DNA of 50,942 bases from CAYSWK01 sp964434735 (GCA_964434735.1 CAYSWK010000007.1:1-50942), one strand, 5' to 3'. Numbered from the stretch's first letter, positions 38,878 through 47,706 are shown. The notes: generated by a model from the letters alone, not told the origin. Translations and numbers: made by a program.

Positions 38878-39645
38878 ATGGAAACTCCAGAAATAATATT
38901 ATCAGGAACTTTTAAGTCGCTTAATCTTAAGCACCATTTCATATTGACAAATGCAAAAGAAGAGGAAGTTGCAAGACTTTTGGCACGTCTTTCTGAGGAA
39001 ATAGAGCCTTTTGCATACGAGTTTGCGGGGGTTAACTCAAAAAAAGTAAAGGCATTAGTGCCATCAGTTTCTTCGTTTACACAGGCGTGTGAACATTTGG
39101 CAACCGTAAAACAAAGTGAAGTAAAAAAAGCACTTAAAGAGGCATGCGCCAAAGACGAACTTCTTGCTGCTGCAGAAGTACTTTATATCAGCGAACTTTT
39201 CAAAAAAGCAGGATTTGAAGCAAAAGTAAAAGGAACGACTTCCCTTACGGACAAAAATGACTCGAATGATCCTGAACAGGTTGCGTTTGTAGGAAACGCG
39301 CTTGGCTGGTTTTCAATTAAAAAACTAAGCATCGATCCAAGCACCCAAGATTGGGAAGTTGCGGGCATCCTCTCAAGCATAAACCAAACAATGATTTCCA
39401 AGATGTATGATTTCCTCAAGTTGCCCGTGCAAACAGATGAAATAATGAAAGCAACGAAAGGAAAAAGAAAATCGTTTGGATCACTCGCTGAAGCGTTGAA
39501 AGGAATCGACACCAAAAACCCTCGCACCGTTATGATGATTGCAGAAACGATAGGCTATCCCCTCTATATACGTCCTGACATATTGACTTCGGCATACCCG
39601 GATATCAAACCCCCTCGCGTAAAGGGAAGACTTCCTAAGGCTTAG
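38878..39645 (+). CDS. Hypothetical archaeal protein (255 aa)
   Basis: This is a cytosolic alpha/beta protein with no family that I can name. The first 60 residues look like a ferredoxin-like or KH-size domain (EIILSGTFKSLNLKHHFILTNAKEEEVARLLARL). The middle is helical, and the C-terminus ends in a conserved-looking basic segment (IGYPLYIRPDILTSAYPDIKPPRVKGRLPKA), often a mark of archaeal RNA-binding proteins. It starts about 90 bp from the 5' end of the divergent tRNA-Thr gene and overlaps the converging TrmJ-like gene by 11 bp. Confidence 0.6.
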   Translation: METPEIILSGTFKSLNLKHHFILTNAKEEEVARLLARLSEEIEPFAYEFAGVNSKKVKALVPSVSSFTQACEHLATVKQSEVKKALKEACAKDELLAAAEVLYISELFKKAGFEAKVKGTTSLTDKNDSNDPEQVAFVGNALGWFSIKKLSIDPSTQDWEVAGILSSINQTMISKMYDFLKLPVQTDEIMKATKGKRKSFGSLAEALKGIDTKNPRTVMMIAETIGYPLYIRPDILTSAYPDIKPPRVKGRLPKA

Positions 39646-40318
39646 ATGCCTTTATTAGCTCTCCGATCTCCTTGAAAAAAGAGTGAAGCGTGCGCACATC
39701 GATGCTTGTGAGGGGACTTTGGTTTATTATTTTTGAAAATACAAGACGATGGGTTATTTTTTGCTCTTTTCTTGGAAGTTCAAGAAGATTGATGTACCCT
39801 TCAATACGTGAAAGCAAAGCCTCTTTTTCAGGCCGTCCTGCTAAATTCTCAGTATGAAACTGCTTTTTGTTCCATTCATAAAGAATAACAGCAAGTGCAT
39901 GACTGATGTTAAGACTTGGCTCATTTGAAGGGACAGGAATATGAATAAGAATGTCCGCTTTTGAAACCTCTTCATTGGTGAGCCCTGAATCCTCCCGTCC
40001 AAGAAGGATTGCGGAATTTTTTGTTTTGAGTTCAAACTCATGAAGGAGGATGGGCTGGCGTTCGGGGTTGTTCGGCCCGCTGGTGCGTGCAGAAGTTGCA
40101 ATTACCTGATCGAACTGAATATAGGGAATTTCCTGAACAACTTGTGCTTCATCGAGATAACGCTTGCCGTGAGTTGCACGATCATAACTCTCCTTTGAAA
40201 GATGATTGCATTTAGGGCGTACAAGAATAAGCGAATCTGCCGAAAAATTATTCATAAGTCGTGCAATTGCACCGATATTTCCTGCGTTCTTTGGTTCCAC
40301 AACGATTATTGAGACCAT
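39635..40318 (-). CDS. trmJ: SPOUT-family tRNA 2'-O-methyltransferase (TrmJ-like)
   Basis: This 227-residue SPOUT methyltransferase has the knotted SAM site: EPKNAGNIGAIARLMNNF at the start, ILLGREDSGLTNEE (about residues 118-131) and IPVPSNEPSLNISHALAV (about 143-160). TrmJ methylates the 2'-OH of C/U32 in the tRNA anticodon loop. The C-terminal 65 residues form the helical extension typical of TrmJ. ATG 40318 gives the family N-terminus; the in-frame start at 40372 would overlap the divergent glycosyltransferase gene. Confidence 0.88.
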   Translation of the reverse strand: MVSIIVVEPKNAGNIGAIARLMNNFSADSLILVRPKCNHLSKESYDRATHGKRYLDEAQVVQEIPYIQFDQVIATSARTSGPNNPERQPILLHEFELKTKNSAILLGREDSGLTNEEVSKADILIHIPVPSNEPSLNISHALAVILYEWNKKQFHTENLAGRPEKEALLSRIEGYINLLELPRKEQKITHRLVFSKIINQSPLTSIDVRTLHSFFKEIGELIKASKP

Positions 40319-40359
40319 ATGCAACCTTATAAACATTACAATTGATAATGCCAAGCAGT

Positions 40360-41070
40360 ATGGCAGCTCCATTTATTTCAATAGTGATCCCTACCTTAAA
40401 TGAGGAGAAGTACTTACCTCAAACGCTTCGTTCAATTAAAAACCAGAAAACGGCACACTCGTACGAAATTATCATTGCAGATAGCAAAAGCGAGGATAAG
40501 ACGAGGGAAATTGCCCGCCAATTCGGATGCAGGATTGTTGATGCGCCTAAAGGAATAATCGCTGCGGGCAGGCAGGCAGGATGTAAAATCGCAAAAGGAA
40601 AAATAATCGTTTCTGCAAATGCAGATGTAAAATATGCTCCACAATGGTTGGAGGAACTTATCAAACCGCTCATACAGGGCAAAGCAGTTGCAACGCTTGG
40701 AAAACTTCTTACGTTGGACGGAAATACGGTTGAAAATGCCTGGTGCAGGTATTTCTTCAGAACCTGCACGCAATTTTCATTGATTGCAAAAATACCTCTT
40801 GCATATGCTGAGAATATGGCAATGACGCGCGAGGCATTTGAGGCCGTAGGCGGATTCAACGAAACGTTGGTTACGGGAGAGGATACGGACCTTGCAAAAA
40901 AACTGCAAAAATACGGCAAGATTTCTTTTTGTAAAAAAGCGATTGCACACGTTTCACTAAGAAGAGTCAGGAAATGGGGATACCTCAAATTCCTTTCATT
41001 TCATGCCAAAAATTATATCACAAGCCACCTTACGAATAAGATGGCGCATGAATATGAGCCTATACGATAA
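40360..41070 (+). CDS. Family 2 glycosyltransferase
   Basis: This 236-residue enzyme has a GT-A fold: FISIVIPTLNEEKYLPQTLRSI (nucleotide-sugar binding), IIIADSKSEDKTREIA, an ANADVKYAP motif in place of the usual DxD, and VGGFNETLVTGEDTDLAKKLQKYG (acceptor/catalytic ED pair). It resembles dolichyl-phosphate or membrane-glycan GT2s but lacks membrane helices. ATG 40360 is best placed for the TATA box at 40326-40334 (CTTATAAAC). The acceptor is unknown; the GlcNAc-1-P transferase gene at 43135-44184 suggests a glycan pathway in the same cell. Confidence 0.85.
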   Translation: MAAPFISIVIPTLNEEKYLPQTLRSIKNQKTAHSYEIIIADSKSEDKTREIARQFGCRIVDAPKGIIAAGRQAGCKIAKGKIIVSANADVKYAPQWLEELIKPLIQGKAVATLGKLLTLDGNTVENAWCRYFFRTCTQFSLIAKIPLAYAENMAMTREAFEAVGGFNETLVTGEDTDLAKKLQKYGKISFCKKAIAHVSLRRVRKWGYLKFLSFHAKNYITSHLTNKMAHEYEPIR

Positions 41071-41091
41071 AAAGCGAATAAAAGAAAAAAA

Positions 41092-41244
41092 TTATTTCTT
41101 TGCACGGATGTCCTTGCGCTTGGGTCTCATGTACTCCGAACCACAAGAACGACATTTTTCATTGCTTTTCTTGTTGCGTGCTTTACAACGCCTGCAAATT
41201 ATAATATTGCTTATTTGAGCATCTGCTTCTGGAAACTTACCCAT
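41092..41244 (-). CDS. rpl40e: Large-subunit ribosomal protein L40e
   Basis: This 50-residue protein carries the L40e zinc ribbon: ICRRCKARNKKSNEKCRSCG gives a complete C-x2-C...C-x2-C set, followed by the basic tail YMRPKRKDIRAKK. AGGTG lies about 6 bp before the ATG. It is a component of the 50S subunit. The intact zinc site contrasts with S27e and Nop10 in this window. Its 3' end converges on the glycosyltransferase gene, 21 bp away. Confidence 0.93.
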   Translation of the reverse strand: MGKFPEADAQISNIIICRRCKARNKKSNEKCRSCGSEYMRPKRKDIRAKK

Positions 41245-41408
41245 ACGTACACCTAATGATTTAATTGAATAGATTTATTCTTTACGTTGTATTTATTTAA
41301 AAACCATATGGATATAAAGATATGTACGGCAAAAAAGTTTCGAGTTCTAAGTCTATTGTTTTGAAATTAACACGTCAAAACACGTGACGCAAAACACAAA
41401 ACAAGCTT

Positions 41409-41480
41409 GCCTCAGTAGCTCAGCGGCAGAGCGCGGGTTTTGTAAACCTGAGGTCGGGAGTTCAAATCTCTCCTGAGGCT
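41409..41480 (+). tRNA. tRNA-Thr (anticodon TGT)
   Basis: A 72-nt cloverleaf: perfect acceptor stem GCCTCAG/CTGAGGC, anticodon arm CGGGT-TTTGTAA-ACCTG with anticodon TGT, and T arm GGGAG-TTCAAAT-CTCTC. No CCA is encoded. It is followed by a hairpin island at 41481-41682 that repeats the tRNA 3' end. Confidence 0.95.
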
Positions 41481-41682
41481 TTCGCATTCGCTCAATCCTC
41501 AGTTTGACCTACGGGTCAAATCCCTCACATTCTTCGAATGTTTCGGTCTCCTGAGGCTTATTTTGATCACCTAAACGTTTTCCTGATCCGCTTATCTCAA
41601 CCTGTCCCAAGTATTCGACATATCGAACACAGGGCATCTTGTCCCGCAGGACAAGCTTGTTCCAGTTTTGAGTCTTGCTCAA
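41481..41682 (+). repeat. Hairpin island downstream of tRNA-Thr(TGT), with a copy of the tRNA 3' end
   Basis: TCTCCTGAGGCTT, the end of the tRNA (41469-41481), is repeated at 41547-41559, 78 bp away. Between them: the tRNA's own CTGAGG pairs with CCTCAG (41497-41502), then TTTGACC-TACG-GGTCAAA (41503-41520) and ACATTC-TTC-GAATGT (41527-41541). Beyond the repeat: TTCGA-CATA-TCGAA (41614-41627), CTTGTCC-CGCA-GGACAAG (41638-41655) and TTGAG/CTCAA (41668-41682). ORFs in this stretch are in repetitive sequence and are not supported. Confidence 0.8.
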
Positions 41683-41768
41683 GCAAAATCTGCATTTTTC
41701 CCTATACGTGCCAAACCCGATATGTTTAAACACTGAACTTTCCAAATAAATGCAGAGAGAGATTTTCA

Positions 41769-42608
41769 ATGGCAGACCCACAAATGCAACAAAAAGGCCC
41801 TACACACGGAGGCGACGATGATAGTACGCCTCTGGACCCGAATCAACAAAAAAAGCCCAACCTTAAGAAATTTCATTTTAATCCAGATATGAATATCAGG
41901 GATGTTTTCTGGTCCATAATGGATTCATACGCCTCAAAAACGCCCCTTAAAAAATCAGTGATAGACGAGCTTGAGAATTCAAGACACTCGCTCGCACGCA
42001 TTGCGATAAGCACGTTGCAAAAACCAGAAAGTTCATATTACGACATATCTCCGCATTTTATCGCCCAGTACACGCTCATGTTCTTCATGGATGCAGGCTG
42101 GGAGGATACGGGTGCCGAATTTATAGTAAAAAGTTTTGACATATCTCAAAAATCTCATCCGGCAGTGGTATTCGCGCTGACAGCATTACTTGGAATCGAG
42201 CAATATCAAACGATTTTAAGTGAATGGTTTATGCACATGATACGAAAAAGAGGATATACTGAAGGGGCATTGGCATACGTATCTGAATTACAATTGGAAA
42301 AATTATCCTCATATCTTAAAAAAGAACTTATCATCATTGCAAGAGGAGATATTGAAAAGAACCAGTATAATGCAATAACTGCACTCTCCATATTACTTAA
42401 TGATTCCGAGGTACTAACCACAATTATTTCATTAATTAACCATTGGGATGAGGAAACAAGAAAACTGGTTGCCCAGATCCTTCAAGAAATAAAAGGAAAT
42501 GCGACCCTCAAGGCATCGGCGAGCAACCGGCTTGCAATTGAAGATAATGATTACGTAAAACGCCTTCTATTAAAGATCGTGGCACAAAATAATGATGGGA
42601 TGGTATAA
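41769..42608 (+). CDS. Hypothetical HEAT-like helical protein
   Basis: This 279-residue protein has a disordered polar N-terminus (residues 1-40, rich in Gln, Asp and Pro), then only helices in pairs of about 35 residues (e.g. NQYNAITALSILLNDSEVLTTIISLI; DEETRKLVAQILQEI), a pattern close to HEAT/ARM repeats. No exact family was recognised. Its stop codon overlaps the ATG of the KH protein gene (TAATG), so the two are translationally coupled, suggesting a linked role in RNA or ribosome work. Confidence 0.6.
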   Translation: MADPQMQQKGPTHGGDDDSTPLDPNQQKKPNLKKFHFNPDMNIRDVFWSIMDSYASKTPLKKSVIDELENSRHSLARIAISTLQKPESSYYDISPHFIAQYTLMFFMDAGWEDTGAEFIVKSFDISQKSHPAVVFALTALLGIEQYQTILSEWFMHMIRKRGYTEGALAYVSELQLEKLSSYLKKELIIIARGDIEKNQYNAITALSILLNDSEVLTTIISLINHWDEETRKLVAQILQEIKGNATLKASASNRLAIEDNDYVKRLLLKIVAQNNDGMV

Positions 42609-43138
42609 TGGAAGTCATAAGAATTCCCCAGGAAAGAATGAAAGCATTTTCAGAAAATAAAGGAAAAATGATGAAGGAAATCGAAAAAACGTGCAAAGTA
42701 ACCCTCGTGCTGACCCCTGACGGAGATGTTGAAATCGAAGGTGACCACGCAGACGTATATTTTACAAAAGATGTCGTAAAAGCAATTGCGCGAGGATTTG
42801 AACCGAAAATCGCATTGCGCATATACAAGGATGATTTTCATTTATACATAATTGACTTACGGGATTTCGAAAGCACAACAAACGGGATTGCACGATTAAA
42901 GGGACGAATAATTGGCGAAGAAGGATCCATGAAAATGGAGATAGAAAACGCAACCTCATGTTACCTTAGTATTTATGGAAGAACCGTAAGCATCATAGCA
43001 AAACTGGATACGCTCGAATATGCCAAGGAAGCGATAGGTATGCTTATTGATGGCGCACAGCACTCATCAGTATTCAATTTCCTTGCAAAAGCAAGGCAAA
43101 ATATCATGGTTGAAAAACTAAAAGGAGAACCGATTTAA
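42608..43138 (+). CDS. KH-domain RNA-binding protein (Dim2/Pno1/Krr1-like)
   Basis: This 176-residue protein has two KH-type domains: the first around KMMKEIEKTCKVTLVL, the second with the GxxG-like loop in LKGRIIGEEGSMKMEIENATSCYLSIYG (about residues 95-122). This is the archaeal homologue of Dim2/Pno1, which binds the 3' end of pre-16S rRNA and assists small-subunit maturation. Length is normal. It is coupled to the upstream helical gene (1-bp overlap) and its 3' end overlaps the converging GlcNAc-1-P transferase gene by 4 bp. Confidence 0.88.
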   Translation: MEVIRIPQERMKAFSENKGKMMKEIEKTCKVTLVLTPDGDVEIEGDHADVYFTKDVVKAIARGFEPKIALRIYKDDFHLYIIDLRDFESTTNGIARLKGRIIGEEGSMKMEIENATSCYLSIYGRTVSIIAKLDTLEYAKEAIGMLIDGAQHSSVFNFLAKARQNIMVEKLKGEPI

Positions 43139-44184
43139 CCGGATATTCGTATTTGAACTGAAAAGAAGATAAGTACTGCGCACACGCATAAAAGCTCCAT
43201 GAATATAAAGAGCAAAACGAGGTTTTTCTCAGAAACGCCGTTTGTCTTTGCCATGATAAACTGGGCGAACCCCCTTATTTTTCCTTCAACAGGATACAGC
43301 TTTCCTGCGCGATTTTCCCCCCACCATTTCGAAGAGGGAAACTGGTTTTTCGCTTTTATGAAAAAGTCAACAACATACGGAATAAGGAGTATCGCCCCTG
43401 CAGATTCCACATTTCCGATAATAACCGCAACCGCTAACGCGGCACCGATAGTTAAATTGCCAACGTCGCCAGGAAATACCTTTGCAGGATACCAATTAAA
43501 AAATAAAAATGCAAGATGCGCCCCCACCATCGAAACTGAAATGGCAAGCATCTCTGAAGACGAAGTAAGATATGCCAAAAACCCTACTGTCATAAAAATA
43601 ATGATTGCAAGTGAAGATTCCATTCCGTTAAAGCCAGCAAACATATTCGTGAGGTTAGAGGCAACCGCAACGCCTATTGGAATGAGAATGACGAGATAAA
43701 GGATGCCAAAATCAACAATCCCAAAAAAAGGAATTGCAATAGCCGTACTGCCTGCAGCATTAACTGCGACAAGGGGAATTGCTGCAAGAATGGGAAGAAA
43801 TGCCTTAAGGGCCTGAGGAATGCTCAACAAATCATCGATAACCCCTATCATTGCAACAAACATGATGGTAAGGAGAGCTGCAAGAATAAGTATAAGGTTA
43901 AGATTAAGGGTAATAAAGGGAACAATGAGGTTTTTTATTACGCTAAAAAGCGGGCCGCCCTGGTAGGTAGTTGCAAGAGTATTTATGAACACAAGCAAAA
44001 GAATGCTTGCCATAACGCCTGCAACGATTGAAATTCCCCCCATCTCAGCAACTTCATTTTTTTCGATCTTATTAACGTCTTTCCCAACCATCCCCATTCG
44101 CTTAAGGCGGGGAATTAGGTAATACGTAAAAATATACGTTATTGAAAAAGACACTAAAAAAAGAAGGATGATTTCAAACATCAT
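43135..44184 (-). CDS. UDP-GlcNAc:dolichyl-phosphate GlcNAc-1-P transferase (GPT/MraY family)
   Basis: This 349-residue integral membrane enzyme has about ten helices. Family motifs are present: EMGGISIVAG at the first loop, the Asp pair GVIDDLL (about residues 115-121), NLTNMFAGFNGMESS (about 187-201) and FNWYPAKVFPGDVGNLTIGA (about 232-251). It transfers GlcNAc-1-phosphate to a polyprenol phosphate, the first step in dolichol-linked glycan synthesis (AglH/Alg7-like). The start overlaps the end of the upstream membrane protein by 4 bp (ATGA), and HMG-CoA reductase is first in the same operon, joining lipid carrier and glycan synthesis. Confidence 0.9.
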   Translation of the reverse strand: MMFEIILLFLVSFSITYIFTYYLIPRLKRMGMVGKDVNKIEKNEVAEMGGISIVAGVMASILLLVFINTLATTYQGGPLFSVIKNLIVPFITLNLNLILILAALLTIMFVAMIGVIDDLLSIPQALKAFLPILAAIPLVAVNAAGSTAIAIPFFGIVDFGILYLVILIPIGVAVASNLTNMFAGFNGMESSLAIIIFMTVGFLAYLTSSSEMLAISVSMVGAHLAFLFFNWYPAKVFPGDVGNLTIGAALAVAVIIGNVESAGAILLIPYVVDFFIKAKNQFPSSKWWGENRAGKLYPVEGKIRGFAQFIMAKTNGVSEKNLVLLFIFMELLCVCAVLIFFSVQIRISG

Positions 44185-45551
44185 TTCACCAAAATAGATA
44201 ATCCATATTCATCTTCACTTAAACGAGGTTGTTTAAAAAGATATTTTTGGAAAGAGGGATCGACATTTTCAGTAATTGCGATAATTGAATTCGGATCATT
44301 CAGGGGCAATTTCGAGGTCAAAGACTTAATTTTTGTAAGCGGAACAGGCCGGCCTATTCCCGACCCGTCTTTTGGATAAACTCGGCCGTCATTTGAAATA
44401 GTTCCATCGTTTGAAATGGGAAAGGTCAAAAGAAGCGGGCCGTTTTGATAAACGAGCTGAGCACTACCTGAGTCTTGAACACTTTGGTAAAATCTAAAAA
44501 TGGCTTGAGGGTAGGATTTTTCAAGGTCCTTAAAAGAGACCATGAAAACGTCTGCATTACGAATCGAATCGTCTTGCAAGGAAGATGCCTTAATGGGTTG
44601 TCTTGAAGCATGGAATTCAAACGCTTCGAATGATGAGAGCATGGCAACGTTTCCAACTTTTGAGGATTCAACCATCTGCGCAACAGTGGAAGAATGCACG
44701 ATTTCCAAAGAAGGCGTAACAAAAAGAATGGATGCGGAAAGAACGAATAAAAAATGGAACCCCATCCTTGAAACAACCTGGGAGTCTTGTGCAGCAAGCT
44801 GAACAAAAAAATAAAGAACAACTGCGCCGCCAGCCGCGTATACTCCTGCAAAAATACCCTCACTTGCATACAGGATAGAAAATATAATTCCAAAAATACC
44901 TAGTGGGAAAAGTATAGAACGTTTTGGATCCTCAAACAAGTTCCGAACGCCATCAAATGAGGATACGATCAGAAGGCCAAGGGCATGGGGGATCCCTATG
45001 ATTGCCCCTACAAACCCCAGAAGAGGAACTGCCATTTCAAACGAGTTTTTCTTTGACCCTGTTGCCAATGCCATAAGTGAAAGGCCTACAAGAATGCCCG
45101 TATTCTGAAGCAAAGGAAACGTAACAAAACCAGTGAGAAGAAAGGAGGCCAATGAAAGGACACAAACGGCAAGTCCGACTATACGATGCTGGGTTTTAGT
45201 TGCAACAAGCACACCTATTCCCATAATAAATGCACATGCCAGTTCAAGCGGATACGCAAGGGTACTTATTCCAAAAAGCACAAAGGGTGCAAAAAGAACT
45301 GCTGAAGAGCCGAGCAACCCTACAGAACTATTCTCCTTTGAGAGTAAAACCAAACCAAATACAAGTGCAAGCAAAAGAACTGCCAAAAAGATACGAACCC
45401 CTTCAATTCCCAATGAGCCTAAAAAGGAATAAGTTACGAGTTCAGAATAACCACTTTCAGTAACCCCGTTTGCAAAAATAGCAATAAGGCCAAAAAGCAA
45501 AAGAAAAATTGAAATTACAGCAATGACAATAGGTTGTTTCATAATAATCAT
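44181..45551 (-). CDS. Polytopic membrane protein with external C-terminal domain
   Basis: This 456-residue protein has about ten membrane helices in its first 290 residues and a soluble C-terminal domain of about 150 residues (AMLSSFEAFEFHASRQPIKASSLQDDSIRNADVFMVSF). The layout is that of oligosaccharyltransferase-like or GT-C-like membrane proteins, but the usual acidic catalytic motifs in the first loop are not seen, so no enzyme is assigned. It overlaps both neighbours by 4 bp (HMG-CoA reductase upstream, GlcNAc-1-P transferase downstream), so a role in envelope glycan or lipid work is inferred from the operon. Confidence 0.65.
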   Translation of the reverse strand: MIIMKQPIVIAVISIFLLLFGLIAIFANGVTESGYSELVTYSFLGSLGIEGVRIFLAVLLLALVFGLVLLSKENSSVGLLGSSAVLFAPFVLFGISTLAYPLELACAFIMGIGVLVATKTQHRIVGLAVCVLSLASFLLTGFVTFPLLQNTGILVGLSLMALATGSKKNSFEMAVPLLGFVGAIIGIPHALGLLIVSSFDGVRNLFEDPKRSILFPLGIFGIIFSILYASEGIFAGVYAAGGAVVLYFFVQLAAQDSQVVSRMGFHFLFVLSASILFVTPSLEIVHSSTVAQMVESSKVGNVAMLSSFEAFEFHASRQPIKASSLQDDSIRNADVFMVSFKDLEKSYPQAIFRFYQSVQDSGSAQLVYQNGPLLLTFPISNDGTISNDGRVYPKDGSGIGRPVPLTKIKSLTSKLPLNDPNSIIAITENVDPSFQKYLFKQPRLSEDEYGLSILVK

Positions 45552-46807
45552 CTTTTTTTACCAAGAATTTCACGTGCGCGAGAAAGGGAAAAGTCCTTAG
45601 TGGCTTCCAATTCACGTGTGACCATTTCAATGTCAGATTCGGTTTTTGCACCTGCAAGAACGGCAATATTTCGAGCGTGCAATTTCATGTGCCCATCCTG
45701 TATGCCTACGGTTGAAAGCGCATAAAGGGCCGCAAAATTATTTGCAAGACCGACACAAGCAGCAGCCTGGGCCAGAGTTTTCCATGATTGTGCGCCAAGA
45801 ATCTTAAGTGCAATATTTGCAATAGGATTTGCTTGAATGGTCCCGCCATAAATTCCACACACAAGCGGCATTTCAAGACTACCTACCAAATCACCCGATT
45901 TATTTTTTTCATAATGAGTGAGTGAATGGTAGCCTCCTTGTGCAGCATAACTGTGTGCGCCGGCCTCAATTGCACGGAAATCCTGGCCGCAGGCAAGAGC
46001 GACCGCATCAACTCCGTTCATAATACCCTTATTGTGGGTAACACAACGAAAAACATCGTTTCGCGCAAGTTCATACCCGTCAAGTATGGCCTCAACCGCT
46101 TCTTCGCCGATCAACTCTTTTTTCCAAACGGCCGTGGCATATGCTTTCCGTTTTACGGCAAGGTTACTTAATATACGTAAACGAATAGTGCCTCCAATGA
46201 CAGATTGAATGCGTGGAGCTAAAGCCTCAAGGACTGTGTTTATGGTGTTTGCGCCCATAATGTCAACAACGTTAACATCAAGATAAATTACGAGCATATT
46301 GCCTCGAGGAGTCTGCCAAGTTTTCCAATAAAGATCTTTGACCCCTCCACCGTATTTCTTAACGCCAGTTGCAAGTGAATCGGCAAACGCAAGAAATTCT
46401 TTTTGATGGTGTTTAAGCTGCGATTCTGCTTTTTTCAAATCATCAACACGCATAATTTGAATTTGCCCAATCATGATCGAATCATCGGTTTTTGCACTGA
46501 ACCCTTGAGGCAAGCATAATTTTGCTGCCTTGCATGCGGCTGCGACTACCGAGGGCTCTTCTGTCGCCATAGGAATTACTGTATCGACCGAATTAATGCG
46601 AAAATTTATTCCAAGCGCAAAAGGCACGTGCGCCGCGCCGACAACATTTTCGATAGTATGGCTCGCCAAATCTAGTGAAAGCGAACCCGTGTCAGTAAGA
46701 ACTTCGGCTTCTTTTTGCGTAAGATTGCTCCGCTTTGAAACCCACTCAAGTCTTTCTTGAGGCGTCTTCTTGTAAAATCCTGAAGGAACAGTATCCAAAG
46801 ACATCAT
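45548..46807 (-). CDS. hmgA: Hydroxymethylglutaryl-CoA reductase, class II type
   Basis: This 419-residue enzyme reduces (or in some bacteria oxidises) HMG-CoA/mevalonate. Class II features are seen: IENVVGAAHVPFALGINFRIN, TEEPSVVAAACKAAKL, DVNVVDIMGANTINTVLEALAP, the catalytic lysine in NKGIMNGVDAVALACGQD, and the late histidine in GIQDGHMKLHARNIA. Most archaea have the class I enzyme; class II is mainly bacterial, so transfer is likely. In archaea it supplies mevalonate for isoprenoid lipids. The operon continues with a membrane protein and GlcNAc-1-P transferase, both with 4-bp overlaps. Confidence 0.94.
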   Translation of the reverse strand: MMSLDTVPSGFYKKTPQERLEWVSKRSNLTQKEAEVLTDTGSLSLDLASHTIENVVGAAHVPFALGINFRINSVDTVIPMATEEPSVVAAACKAAKLCLPQGFSAKTDDSIMIGQIQIMRVDDLKKAESQLKHHQKEFLAFADSLATGVKKYGGGVKDLYWKTWQTPRGNMLVIYLDVNVVDIMGANTINTVLEALAPRIQSVIGGTIRLRILSNLAVKRKAYATAVWKKELIGEEAVEAILDGYELARNDVFRCVTHNKGIMNGVDAVALACGQDFRAIEAGAHSYAAQGGYHSLTHYEKNKSGDLVGSLEMPLVCGIYGGTIQANPIANIALKILGAQSWKTLAQAAACVGLANNFAALYALSTVGIQDGHMKLHARNIAVLAGAKTESDIEMVTRELEATKDFSLSRAREILGKKR

Positions 46808-46879
46808 AAAACCTGTTTAAGTTAATAGATTTCATTTCTTCACTGCAATTATAAATAGTTTTCCCTAGTAGTACTATGT

Positions 46880-47395
46880 ATGGTTTTGAGCTACTCGTCA
46901 CTTCGGGAGATACAAAAAAAAGAGCTCGAAAGCTCATCGATTACGACTCTCGAAGAAAGCTTCTACACCCAGGTGCATGAGCTTCTTGAAAAAAAGAAGG
47001 ATGAGGCACTTAGAAACCAGAATATCCTTTCGATAAAGGAATTTGAAAATATCAAAAGGATTGCACTCATAATTCAGACAAAAAGAGAAGAAAAGATAGC
47101 TCTTATGGCCGTAAGGGGCGTCCAGGAGACTGCGGGGCTTGCGTCGCAGGAAAAAGAGATGCTTAAAAACCTATTTGCCATAATACAAAGTAATAGAGAC
47201 TATATCTACAAAATATGGGATCAGTCTGCAGCAGGTGCCCGCGATACGAAGATTCGCATTATACGCGATATCGAGCAGTATAAGGGACTTGACAGCAAAA
47301 CCTACGGACCGTTTAAGACGGGCGAGGAACATGAACTTCCCAGGCAAGAAGTAGATTGGCTCATAAAGTCTCGAATTGCAGAAATAATCATCTAA
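46880..47395 (+). CDS. GINS complex subunit (Gins51/Gins15-type)
   Basis: This 171-residue protein has an N-terminal helical domain (SYSSLREIQKKELESS; ITTLEESFYTQVHELLEKKK; VRGVQETAGLASQEKEMLKNL) and a small C-terminal B domain (KTYGPFKTGEEHELPRQEVDWLIKSRIAEII), the domain order of archaeal Gins51. GINS joins MCM helicase in the replication fork complex. A TATA box (TTATAAAT, 46849-46856) is about 27 nt upstream of the ATG, so the message is leaderless. An overlapping ATG at 46875 is in another frame. It heads an operon with L44e, S27e, aIF2-alpha and Nop10. Confidence 0.85.
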   Translation: MVLSYSSLREIQKKELESSSITTLEESFYTQVHELLEKKKDEALRNQNILSIKEFENIKRIALIIQTKREEKIALMAVRGVQETAGLASQEKEMLKNLFAIIQSNRDYIYKIWDQSAAGARDTKIRIIRDIEQYKGLDSKTYGPFKTGEEHELPRQEVDWLIKSRIAEIII

Positions 47396-47406
47396 ATGGT
47401 GACGCT

Positions 47407-47691
47407 ATGAAGTTTCCAAAAGAAATAAGTACATACTGTCCGTCGTGCAAAAAACACACGGGGCACAAGGCAAAAGCCGCAAGTAAAGGACGCGCAAGAA
47501 CAATGGCAGCCGGCAACCGGGCACACGAGAGAAGCCTCCATGGACACGGTGGCAAGCGTGCTGGTGAAAAAACAGTTAAGAAGCAAGGAAAAAGGCAAAA
47601 AGTAATGCTTGAATGCACGACCTGCAAGAAAAAGCACGAACGCGTATTACAAGGCGGAAGGACTAAGAAAAAAGTCGAATTTAAGGCATAA
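47407..47691 (+). CDS. rpl44e: Large-subunit ribosomal protein L44e
   Basis: This 94-residue basic protein carries the L44e zinc site with both pairs intact (YCPSCKKHT near residue 11; LECTTCKKKH near residue 74). The basic linker (RARTMAAGNRAHERSLHGHGG) contacts rRNA. GGTGA lies about 5 bp before the ATG and overlaps the GINS stop region. S27e follows after 15 bp, the usual archaeal order. Confidence 0.95.
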   Translation: MKFPKEISTYCPSCKKHTGHKAKAASKGRARTMAAGNRAHERSLHGHGGKRAGEKTVKKQGKRQKVMLECTTCKKKHERVLQGGRTKKKVEFKA

Positions 47692-47706
47692 TAAAGGTGC
47701 ATAGAT

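Noticed and set aside
41509..41781. 90-codon minus-strand ORF over the tRNA-Thr hairpin island
   Set aside because: It is built from inverted repeats and the copied tRNA end; no start signal or protein-like pattern supports it.
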